Below, one piece after another: positions 1-8,225 of a stretch of DNA of 64,000 nt. The notes below the pieces were generated by a model. That model saw only the letters and a program-made list of their open reading frames with translations, was not told the origin of the DNA and made no database searches. The translations under genes were made by a program, and so were the position numbers. Origin of the DNA: Lenzites betulinus (Eukaryota > Basidiomycota > Agaricomycetes > Polyporales > Polyporaceae); contig JABYQU010000005.1 in NCBI GenBank assembly GCA_022264855.1, positions 186,001 through 250,000 of the forward strand, in the 5' to 3' direction. The stretch's first letter is position 1; the number at the start of each line of letters is the position of its first letter.

Positions 1-1
1 C

Positions 2-130
2 TATGACGGGGATACGCAGAAGGAGGAGGGGGCTGTGAAACCTTCTGCTACGACTGCGCAGGACGAGCCGATCGAAATTCAAGACGAGGAAGTCTCGGAC
101 GAGGACAGCGATCTGGAGAGTGTCTGCTAA
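2..130 (+). CDS. C-terminal tail of an unidentified protein (5' end outside window)
   Basis: An open frame enters from the left edge and stops at the TAA at 128-130. The 42 visible residues are strongly acidic and end in a Glu/Asp/Ser-rich stretch (DEEVSDEDSDLESVC). Such tails are common on nuclear and chromatin or ribosome-biogenesis proteins, but no domain is visible, so the protein cannot be named. The last exon appears to have no intron inside the window. The next 130 bp are the probable 3' UTR. Confidence 0.55.
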   Translation, partial: YDGDTQKEEGAVKPSATTAQDEPIEIQDEEVSDEDSDLESVC

Positions 131-160
131 TATAATAGAACTAACAGCAAGGACTAAAAG

Positions 161-270
161 CATACCACGCACCTAGCTTGGCCACATGCCATAATGTAAT
201 AGCACCCTTAGTCAGTCTCAAAGGAACACGACACTCATGTAGCGAAAACGAACATGCCTACGATAATATT
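161..270. repeat. Imperfect direct repeat, copy 1
   Basis: This stretch starts at ATACCACGCACCTA and ends at CCTACGATAATATTGA. It recurs in the same orientation at 1151-1262 with scattered substitutions and small indels (roughly 85% alike by eye). It lies in the 3' region of the gene that enters from the left. The two copies lie about 990 bp apart. There is no TG...CA end pair and no visible target duplication, so a short LTR pair is not favoured over a simple segmental duplication. Confidence 0.7.
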
Positions 271-1150
271 GACTAGACGGTAGGCCAGTGCTACGCACGG
301 GCGGCGTGTCTGGAGGGTATTGGGGTTGTTGAAGACACTATCATACTTTGAACCTTGGAGACTAAGAGCTGTGACTTCCCTGTACTTGAAGCAACGGTTT
401 CGTGAGCTCTGTCGTAAACGTAAGAACCCATAAAACGTAAGCTCCCCCTGAGTTTCCGCTACCTCCAAGAGGCAAGCTTGGCCCATGCAATGCTCCTACA
501 TATACGACCACCAGAAAAAATCTGGCTTAACGGTACTGCACATAGATAGGGTGGGGCGTAAGTTCACCATGGGTGTAAGATGCAACCGTGAGAGATGACT
601 CCACCGACTCCTCCGAGATCTGTTAGCCTCGATGTATACTTCGTCAAAGTCCCAGATACACACGCAGGAGCATCGCCCTCTCCTGAACCCCTCAACGTGA
701 ATATTAATGTTAGACGCCCCTCGCAAACCGGAACTCACACGTGAGCATTAGCGTAACATGGCACGCAGGGCGGGTGTACTACTCGCAAGCCGGGTTGCTG
801 TAGACAGGCCCAGCGAACCTCAAGAAGTTGTAGCGATGTTTGGTAAAACGTCCTGAGTCGCAGGCCGCCGCTGCAGCATGTGTCTCGCACATGGCACATG
901 CCTCAATGGGCGTCTTACACAGACTTACAGAAGAAAACCCGGGCCCATATCCATCTATATTGCGACCCACATTTCGCGTTCTCGACGGCGACGGCGAACC
1001 GGAATGGCGGGCCTTTACGACTCCTTAGCTCTACACAACGGTTAGTCCCCCGTGATTGAGGTTGTAAGACCAACAAACACGGTAAGCTGGCAGCATAAGA
1101 CGCATCGTGAATCAGTAGTTAAGAGTACCGTCCTCCTTCACTAATATATT
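271..1150. other. Spacer between the two direct repeats, no gene seen
   Basis: About 880 bp without a convincing coding frame. The longest open frames are under 85 codons and show no family motif. It may be an ancient insertion bounded by the direct repeats, or the middle of a degraded duplication. Confidence 0.4.
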
Positions 1151-1262
1151 GATACCACGCACCTACCTTGACCACATGTAATGTAATGGTGCCCTTACTC
1201 GGTCTCAAAGGGACGTGCACGATACTCATGTAGCGAATACAAGCATGCCTACGATAATATTG
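1151..1262. repeat. Imperfect direct repeat, copy 2
   Basis: Second copy of the ~110 bp unit at 161-270, ending in the same CATGCCTACGATAATATTGA. It sits about 240 bp beyond the stop codon of the MFS permease gene, so the repeats separate the 3' ends of two convergent genes. Confidence 0.7.
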
Positions 1263-1506
1263 ATATGTACAATTGGCTATCTGCCGCTAGTATCGTAAAG
1301 CACACAGCAACACATGCGTCGAGAGCAGTACGACGTCGCCAAGAAACCAGAATAATGATCATACCACAACATGCCCCGGAGCTGGGGCCCGCATTACACG
1401 TGAAGGCGACCCGGCGTGAAGACGTTAGAATCCTTCGTAACGGACATGAGCCCGTCCATCCGCTCGTGGGTGGAGGGGAACAAAACATGGAGCCAGGGTG
1501 AGAGCA

Positions 1507-3989
1507 TCAGACGTCGACCTTGACGCCCTTCTCGTCGCTGGAAGCGACCGAGGTCGTCTCCGAGTCGCCGAGGCCCATCTGGGTGGTATCGTAGCCGTGC
1601 TCCTCGAGATATTCGCGGAACTGCGCACACCGAACGACGTCAGCACACGAGAGCCCGAATTAACACGCGAAGAACGTGCCTTGCGATCCTCCTCGGCCAT
1701 GCCGTCATGGGAAAGCGGGCGGATGAAGAAGAACGTGATGAGGGCGCTTACGACGGCGAGAGCTATATACGCAAGCAGATATTCAGCAGCGGCTCACAGG
1801 CACCCGATCTCGTCGAGCACGCACCGCTCCCGACCCAGAAGGGGCCTGTTTGGCCGATGTTTGGGTCGCTCGAGTGCTTCTGGAAGTCTGTGATTGACGA
1901 TTGAGTTCTGTGATATATGTGTTATGCGGCGGCCATGCGAAGCTTACCGTCGATAATCCTCGGGAAGGCTGTGGAAGGCACATACATTAGCATCATCATC
2001 ACGATGGGTATAACAGGAACCCAGATACTCACCCCAGGTTCCGCCGAAGGCACCGATCTTGCCGATGGCGGCCGCAATACCGTAGAATTGGCCGCGTACA
2101 GCAGTCGGGCCAGACTTTGCAGCGAGCATGCCCAAGCAGTTGCCGGGACCGACCTCACCGAAGCTGAGGAAGATACCGTAAACAACCTGTTCGAGTACAC
2201 ATGTGAGAACACGTCGCGGTTCAAAGAAATTTCTGTGCTTACTGCAAACGCCGCGATGTGGTTAGTGAGGCTAGTGTGAGGGGTATGTTAGACGCGAACA
2301 CTCTTCAAGGATGCTAGAGTATATACCGCGTGTACAGGCCGCTCATGATGAACCCCATGACAGCTTGAGACATCAGTCCGAAGATCTAAATGATTCTAAC
2401 GTTAGACACAGAAAGCAGCAGGGAGACTAGCCGTCTCGAATTACCATCGTGTTTTTAGGCCCAAGGTAATCTACGATGAAAGCACCACCGACGCTGCCGG
2501 GGACGTAGAACAAGCTATAGCGATCACGGTCAGCAGTGGTGGGCAAATGGGGTACTTTGCAGACGTACTTGATGACCACCGACCAGCCGAATACGACGGA
2601 GAGCGACGAGTTCCCTCCCGTGATACTGTGAATCTCAAGGTTCAACAATATTACACGTTGCTAAATGCGCGGTGGTACTCACGTGTTCGTGACCGTGGAC
2701 GAGTAAAGCCCGAACTAGTTTCGAACATGGCGTCAATACGCGGCAATTTAGTATCGTGCAAAATACGTACAGGATAGCTAAATATTCAGTCAGCATGAGG
2801 AAGACAAACGTTAAGCGGGTGAACTTACGTGATGAAGTCGTAGATGAACCAAGTGGTCGATATCGCAGCCAGGCTGACCCAGTAACGGCGAATAATCAGC
2901 AGGTAGGGGACCTTCGCGCGAGCCATAGAGTCCTTCTTGAACCGGGTTGGCTCCTCCATCCGAAGTCGCCAGATCAGGACCGCGAGGGCAGGGATGACAC
3001 CGAGTCCAAGAGAGAGACGCCAGACAGCGCGGAGGTGGTTCTCGCCAAAGATCCAGAAGAGGACCAGAGGTACGAACGCCGCGACGACGAACCCGAGATC
3101 AATCATACTGTCTGTGTATACAAGTCAGATCGCGTTTTTGGGGCGCATATAATCACCAAACATACTCGTAGCGAGGGCAAACCAACGATGCTGAGCATTC
3201 TTGTTGATTGTAGGCTCCTCCGATTGCTCAGACGCCGCTACCGAACCGCAAGGATACTCTGCGCCAACACCAATACCGAGCAAGAAACTGTGGTGTGGCT
3301 ACTGAGTCATTCATTCCATTATACGGGAGCCGAATAAACTCACCGACACGCGCTCAGCATGGCCAAGAGGCCTTTCACACTGTGGTTTGCTCCACTGGAC
3401 GCCGCCGATAGACCGGAGAATAGGGCTACGATGCCGGTGGCCAACATCTGCGTCATGCGCAGGTGAGCTCCGACCGCAATCGGGAGATAGACGCGGCACA
3501 TACCATTCCGAATTTACGGCCCAATTTATCGGAGAGATAGCCAAAGACGAGCATGCCCACGACCGTCCCTGCGAAGGCCACACTGCTGATAGTGTTGCTG
3601 TAGTTGGTGGTGATCTGCTCCGGGCCATAGACACGCTTGAGGACTAGAATACGGGTCCGTGAGTTCGAGGGCGCAGAATCGCTCGTGGATGACACTGACG
3701 CGTGTTGACTGCGGAGGAGCGCGATTCCAATCAGCATATAGCCTGGCAGTAGGGAGTGTACACCAGCACGTACCCGCTCCAATAACGCCGTTGGCATACC
3801 CTGTTTCCTGGTGGTTAGAAATGCGCTAGAATGTTTAGCGGGACGCGCTCACCATCGGAGAAAAGGGCAGTCCCGCACCTAGTGAAGTAAACAATGAGCA
3901 ACCTGGAGAGTGAGAGAGCAGGAGACTCACGCGAAGATGAGCGAAATCTGGGACAAGCGGGGCTTGCGCTGGACCTGGTCGACACTCAT
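1507..3989 (-). CDS. MFS permease, GIT1 / phosphate:H+ symporter (PHS) type
   Basis: This is a plasma-membrane major facilitator of the fungal PHS/GIT1 group, which carries glycerophosphoinositol or other glycerophosphodiesters, or inorganic phosphate. The gene has many short introns. Exon 1 starts at the ATG at 3989 ([15 protein letters not shown]). Later exons give [13 protein letters not shown], the loop 2-3 signature [13 protein letters not shown] (about 3500-3550), [20 protein letters not shown] (about 3200-3260) and the central loop [15 protein letters not shown] (about 2920). The cytosolic tail is acidic and ends GVKVDV at the TGA at 1507. FSDGY and the AEYP...ASEQSEE block are typical of GIT1-like members, so I prefer that to a Pho84-type transporter; the substrate itself is not readable. 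Exon edges were not all fixed, so the gene extent is firmer than the internal structure. Confidence 0.82.
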
Positions 3990-4035
3990 GGCGATGGCAG
4001 TTGAAGGAAGGGAGGTGAGCGCGGAGCATGGCGGG

Positions 4036-4042
4036 GGTATAT
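4036..4042 (-). promoter_or_regulatory. Possible TATA box of the permease gene
   Basis: TATATA lies about 47 bp upstream of the permease start codon in an otherwise GC-rich leader. The position suits a core promoter with a short 5' UTR, but the call rests on the motif alone. Confidence 0.3.
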
Positions 4043-4786
4043 AAGGAGAGGAGGGACTGCGAGACCGAGATAGAGAAAGTTCCCCGCGTGTGCCGTGCCA
4101 GACTTTTGATTCCTCTCTTGATGGCGATCCGTATCGGGTTCGTGTGGCCCTGGCCCCCGCCGCCCTATCCGGCATCTCGCAACTCACTGCGCACGTTCGT
4201 CCAAGCGCGAGCCGCTCACTGGCCCCGTCGTCGACAGCCTGGGACTCCCCGACGCGCACCTCTCGTCCTCCGACCGCCCTGCCCGATGACATCAATTGTG
4301 AAACCCGCCCGTCCTCTGTGCGCCGATCGGTTTGTCGATCATGCAAAGTACTCTCCTCGACCTTCGAGCTCGTCGAATTCTTATCGAACGATACCGCTTA
4401 CTCTCGCACATATCATGACCACCGGCGACCGTAGTGCAGATCACCATCAACTCAGCACCGCGGCGCCACCGCGGGATCCCGGCGCTCATAAAATCTGCGA
4501 GCTTGGTGAAATGTCCTTCCAATTCCGCAACAATATATGAACAACAGGTTGCTCACCCGACCAACGTTCGCCACGAACATGTACGCGAGCATCACCCGGG
4601 CTTGATCATAGTCCGATATTAGGCGTAATCCCTGCCGCTCCATTTTACATCGTCGGTGTGAGTCCGCGAGCCGCGAGCCAATCTTCTCGCGGACCTGATC
4701 TCAGGGACGGACCTCATCAAGACACCTTGGGTCTCCGGCCAGCCACATCTCCAGACCTGCGCCACAACGCCAACCCTGGCCCCCGC
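4043..4786. other. Upstream region of the permease gene, no gene seen
   Basis: About 740 bp between the permease promoter and the transposon. Open frames on both strands are short, overlap one another and show no family motif, so I read this as regulatory or spacer DNA. Confidence 0.4.
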
Positions 4787-4794
4787 CGCTTGAC
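4787..4794. repeat. 8-bp target-site duplication CGCTTGAC (left)
   Basis: CGCTTGAC directly precedes the left terminus of the 731 bp element and is repeated exactly at 5526-5533 after its right terminus. A perfect 8 bp duplication of local sequence is the footprint of a cut-and-paste insertion. Confidence 0.9.
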
Positions 4795-4832
4795 AGGACC
4801 CCCGATTATGGCAGGCGAACTCACATCAGTAT

Positions 4833-4975
4833 CCGGACAAAATTGGGTCCGCCAGGACCCCCTATGCTAGATTTTTTCCAGACAAAATAGGCCAAAATTG
4901 GGTACCAACCCACCTCCAATTGCCAGACAAATCGGCGGCCGCGATGGGGTAACCTACATCAAAACCCGGACAAAT
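4833..4975 (+). repeat. Left subterminal repeat cluster of transposon copy A
   Basis: Four copies of CC(G/A)GACAAA begin near 4833, 4878, 4923 and 4966, spaced by about 45 bp. Related copies (CCGGACAT, CCGGACAAAC, CCAGACATTT, GCAGACATTT) occur on the same strand near the right end at about 5346, 5385, 5427 and 5462. Subterminal clusters of this kind are transposase-binding sites in several TIR families; here that role is inferred. Confidence 0.6.
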
Positions 4976-5394
4976 TAGCCGCCTACCTAGGCTCCTGAGG
5001 TTACCAACACATAGGCGCCCCAATCAATGGTTGTTATACACTGCATAGTATTTTGTACGGTTGGGTTAGCATCGCTTACTCAAACCACAACAAGGGCTGA
5101 TATCAAGCCGCTTATGATGGCACTATCGGAGATTGAATATCTGAGGCACATTCTCAATAGCGCCCGCGCAGTAATGCTACTTACAAGCTTCACAGATCGA
5201 AACTTTCGGGATTTCGACTCATGTTTGTACTTTTAAAGCGCTGCTGAGTACTATGGTGGTCAGTGGGGATTTCTTTAATGCTTTACAGTGACTGGAGCGC
5301 ATTTTTCGGGCAGATTTCGCCCTAGGCGAACCTAGTTCGCATTTTCCGGACATATATAGCTTGGTACCAACCCGGATTTGTTTTCCGGACAAAC

Positions 5395-5413
5395 GGCCCC
5401 CTTCGGGGGCCGA
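5395..5413. repeat. Short perfect hairpin inside the transposon
   Basis: CGGCCCCC and GGGGGCCG are separated by TTC, giving an 8 bp perfect stem. A second small inverted repeat, TTCGCCCTAGGCGAA, lies near 5318. Both recur in the second element copy. Confidence 0.6.
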
Positions 5414-5525
5414 ACCTTGATTTTTTCCAGACATTTCGAGCGAAAAATGGCCCCAAACCCGCAGACATTTTGACCAAAATCGGGGTGGTCGAGATGTAGG
5501 TTCCCCTACTATAATCGGGGGTCCT

Positions 5526-5533
5526 CGCTTGAC
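5526..5533. repeat. 8-bp target-site duplication CGCTTGAC (right)
   Basis: Exact repeat of 4787-4794, directly after the right inverted repeat of element copy A. Confidence 0.9.
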
Positions 5534-5957
5534 TTGTTCGTACCGATGAAGCACGCACCCAGCACACACATGCGTCACCGTACTGGGGCCTACAAAATCG
5601 GAATGCTCGCTCCGCTGGGTCCCACTCCGGAGAGCGCAACACCACTGTGGCGCGGGCGGCATGCGAGCTTTTCTCGGATCCAAGTCACTCGTTGACACAA
5701 CTCTATGGTCATGCTCCTCACACGGTCGTTCTGAATGCGCCGGGGCATACCTTATGCCGACATCGCGTACCCAGGAACGTCTGAGACGCTGTGGTAGCGC
5801 ATGGGGACGCCTGTCGAGACATGGAGGAGGGTTCACTTCCGCGGGTTCCATGTCTTCGTAGACTTGAGTTCGATGAAGGAGTGATATAGAGAAGTACAGA
5901 GAAGCAGCCTTGCGAACGAGGCCGGACCGTGGTAAGGCCAGTTGACATATTATACGT
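5534..5957. other. SEM1 3' flank, no gene seen
   Basis: About 420 bp between the transposon and the SEM1 stop codon. It holds only short overlapping frames; part will be the SEM1 3' UTR. Confidence 0.4.
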
Positions 5958-6428
5958 TCAGTGCTGCATGGCTTCAGTACCCCCAGTAGTGCCCTTTTTC
6001 GCCAATTCGTTTCTATAAACACGCATAATGTCAGTCCCCGATGATGCAGTACACAGACAAGACAGACGCACCGTAGTTGTACACTGAAATCATCCTCGAT
6101 ATCGTCGTCGTCCCAGTTGTCCTCCCAAAGCTTGTCCCCGCCCGACTTCGCCGCGCCTGGTGCCGTACCGGCCAGGTGCGCCAAGTCCGTCTGCGAGTCG
6201 TCCCAATCTACAATGGACAAAGACATTCATCCGTCAGCACCAGGGTCCTGAGACTGACCGCGCGTCGAAAGGAAGAGATCAATCCGCCTCACCTGCTACC
6301 GCGAACTCCTCGAACTCATCGTCCTCTTCGAGCACGCCGAGATGCGGCACGTCGTCCTCCTTCGTGTGTTCTACCGCCGCGGATGTGGCTTTGACAGCCT
6401 GTGATGTCGACGCGGCTGAGGCAGACAT
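5958..6428 (-). CDS. SEM1: 26S proteasome / TREX-2 subunit Sem1 (DSS1)
   Basis: Small acidic, intrinsically disordered protein of the proteasome regulatory particle lid, also shared with TREX-2 mRNA export and BRCA2-type repair complexes. Three exons, 6293-6428, 6072-6207 and 5958-6012, sum to 327 nt and give 108 residues. The gene starts with MSASAASTSQAVKATSAA. It carries LEEDDEFEEFAVADWDDSQ and then the family hallmark WEDNWDDDDIEDDFSVQLR, the two Trp/acid blocks that bind partner helices, before a short tail ending EAMQH. Both introns have canonical GT-AG ends and the reading phase is kept across both joints. Its N-terminal half is longer than in yeast Sem1 (89 residues), as is common in basidiomycetes. 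The transposon copy A inserted about 430 bp beyond its stop. Confidence 0.95.
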
Positions 6429-7036
6429 TGTGGGTGTGAGGGTGTACGGAGAGCGTGGCGGACAGTGAGTGAGATCGGTAGACTTGGATGCGACGCGTCA
6501 GTGAGCGTGGGGCGTGGGAATATGAGACGCGTCCGGGCGCTTCTGTTCTACTAGTACTCACCGCCGCGATCAAAATTGCCACAATTCCTTCAATTGAACG
6601 CCGACGAACCTTTACGCTCATATGTCTTATTGATCGGGCATGCGCTATAATTCATGTGAAATATACACAATATGCTGTGTGCTCATTAACGCCTCAAAAA
6701 TTCGCGAACTTCAAGTGACTGCTCTGGCGGAATTGTCTTTAGGTGTAACCAAGGAGCACCCGAGTCTTGAAAGCTTTATAAAGGCAGCGCATCGGTATTA
6801 TGCATGATATATGGATACGAGGACCAGTAAAGCCATGGCAGTTTATGTCAAGCCCCATACCATGAGGTGAGTGGATTGCATTTGAACGTTAAACTTGTCT
6901 GACTCAGGCCTCAGTCACGAGAACTCCATACGACAGCCTTGGCCCTTGGGTGCCATTGAATTTGCTCTAGTGCAATTTTCGACACACGTCCGTTCTCGGT
7001 TCAAGGAATGCCCTTTGTAGCGGGCTTGTGCCTATA

Positions 7037-7085
7037 CCCACTGATTCGTGCGTGGAGTGTCCCCACTGATTCGTGCGTGGAGTGT
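7037..7085. repeat. Tandem duplication, 24-bp unit x2
   Basis: CCCACTGATTCGTGCGTGGA plus GTGT occurs twice, at 7037-7060 and 7062-7085, identical and separated by one C. Confidence 0.85.
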
Positions 7086-7340
7086 CAACAGCAATAGATC
7101 ATAGCGTAGCCTCCGACCCCAACGCTCTCTCGTGCAGTGGTAGTGGCCCTAGCCGATACACGCCACACGCTCAATATCAGAGTAAGTCACCGTCAACAAT
7201 AGGTTGACATTGCTGTAGCTAATGATTGTCCCCACATACATGCATATATTGCTTTCAAGTTGCGCAGCGACGCGAATTCCTTGAGTTATACGAACTCATG
7301 CTGTTCGTATGAAGTTTATCAACATCGCACAGCTTATCGC

Positions 7341-7455
7341 TACCAATGTCTGCTTCACGAAATCACAAGCCCGAGCCCACAATGTCGCTTCAATTCATCG
7401 GACTCGGCTCCCCTCACCCGACGGGGTCGGATTGTCCCTCCCCGAGGCTACACTG
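7341..7455. repeat. Diverged ~115-bp direct repeat, copy 1
   Basis: It runs from CAATGTCTGC to CCCCGAGGCT and contains the conserved core CCGACGGGGTCGGATTG, itself partly palindromic. A second copy lies at 7758-7871 with about a quarter of the positions changed. It may be a relic of a small mobile element; no terminal inverted repeat could be assigned. Confidence 0.6.
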
Positions 7456-7757
7456 GAATAAAATATGGCTTTTATCATGCTTCATATGATCAAGTTAGCC
7501 TTCAACCAACTTGCACGGACATTGCACGGACTGGTGAGTCAATGTCGACGACAAGTAGACGCCATGGTGGTCAATGATTGCCTCCAGTGACAGCCGTCTG
7601 ATGCATACTAGCATTTCAATTTGACTCCAGGTTGATTTCGGATCCCAGCAACGATCATACAGTATCCCCAAACATCAGAATCCACAGCCTTTCAACAAAG
7701 ATATCCGTGAATTTGCTCGCAGACAACGTCATGCGCAATGACATTGCTCCTCTCCAG

Positions 7758-7871
7758 CAATGTCTGCACAACGAGACTACAAGCCTGAGCACACAATCGC
7801 GTTTCAATCGATCCGACTCGACAAGGCTCGTCCGACGGGGTCGGATTGACCTTCCCCGAGGCTCGACTGAA
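7758..7871. repeat. Diverged ~115-bp direct repeat, copy 2
   Basis: Second copy of the unit at 7341-7455, same orientation, sharing CAATGTCTGC, CACAAT, CCGACGGGGTCGGATTG and CCCCGAGGCT in the same order and spacing. Confidence 0.6.
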
Positions 7872-8042
7872 GAGAACTCCACGATCCAAATTGTGCACTG
7901 ACTGTAAATTTCTGACGCATGCATTTATTTTTTGTCTTTTCAGCTCCCACGCCAACCACGCTTCCCAGTCTTGATTGGTTCTTTGGCGTTCGCGCCGTCG
8001 GTCTCATTGACGCATAGACTTCGTCATAGCCGTGTTGTTCCC

Positions 8043-8170
8043 GTAGGGAACTTCCCGGATACCCTCACTAGGTGAGTACGCCCCACGCTTGCACAGATGC
8101 AATGACACGCTGCCGTCCCGATCGTGGGTAAGAGCTCAGCATACATAAACCGTAGGGAACGTTCCTCGGT
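8043..8170. promoter_or_regulatory. Repeated CCGTAGGGAAC motif upstream of the P450
   Basis: CCGTAGGGAACTTCCCGG at about 8043 and CCGTAGGGAACGTTCCTCGG at about 8149 are near copies about 106 bp apart. The second contains the perfect palindrome GGAACGTTCC. They lie 60-180 bp before the P450 start codon, where dyad-symmetric activator sites are expected. No factor can be named. Confidence 0.3.
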
Positions 8171-8225
8171 ATACACAGGTCACCTTGGACTCTACAACCC
8201 GTAGCCCTACTTCCCAATCTACAGC

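Larger units (their letters stand above)
4795..5525. mobile_element. 731-bp non-autonomous TIR DNA transposon, copy A
   Basis: The element starts AGGACCCCCGATTAT and ends with its exact reverse complement. The terminal inverted repeats are perfect for 15 bp and extend to about 33 bp with five mismatches. It is flanked by the 8 bp duplication CGCTTGAC. An apparently identical 731 bp copy lies at 47818-48548 with a different flanking duplication. No transposase frame exists; the only shared frame is a 69-codon one without recognisable domains. Inside both ends are repeated CCGGACAAA / CCAGACAAA motifs and two short hairpins. An 8 bp duplication fits hAT or the KDZ/Zisupton group; without a transposase I cannot choose. 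It sits between the 5' side of the permease gene and the 3' end of SEM1. Confidence 0.93.
6429..8225. other. 1.8-kb spacer upstream of the P450, no gene seen
   Basis: No frame here looks coding. The stretch is less GC-rich than its surroundings and holds a 24 bp tandem duplication (7037-7085), a ~115 bp diverged direct repeat (7341-7455 and 7758-7871) and a repeated GGGAAC-containing motif close to the P450 start. Confidence 0.5.

Noticed and set aside
161..1262. Direct repeats as LTRs of a miniature retroelement
   Set aside because: Ends are not TG...CA, no primer-binding site or target duplication could be placed, and the copies differ at many positions.
5027..5236. 69-codon frame inside the transposon, identical in both copies (also 48050-48259)
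   Set aside because: No transposase or other domain motif. Identity between copies reflects the recent duplication of the whole element, not selection on the frame.
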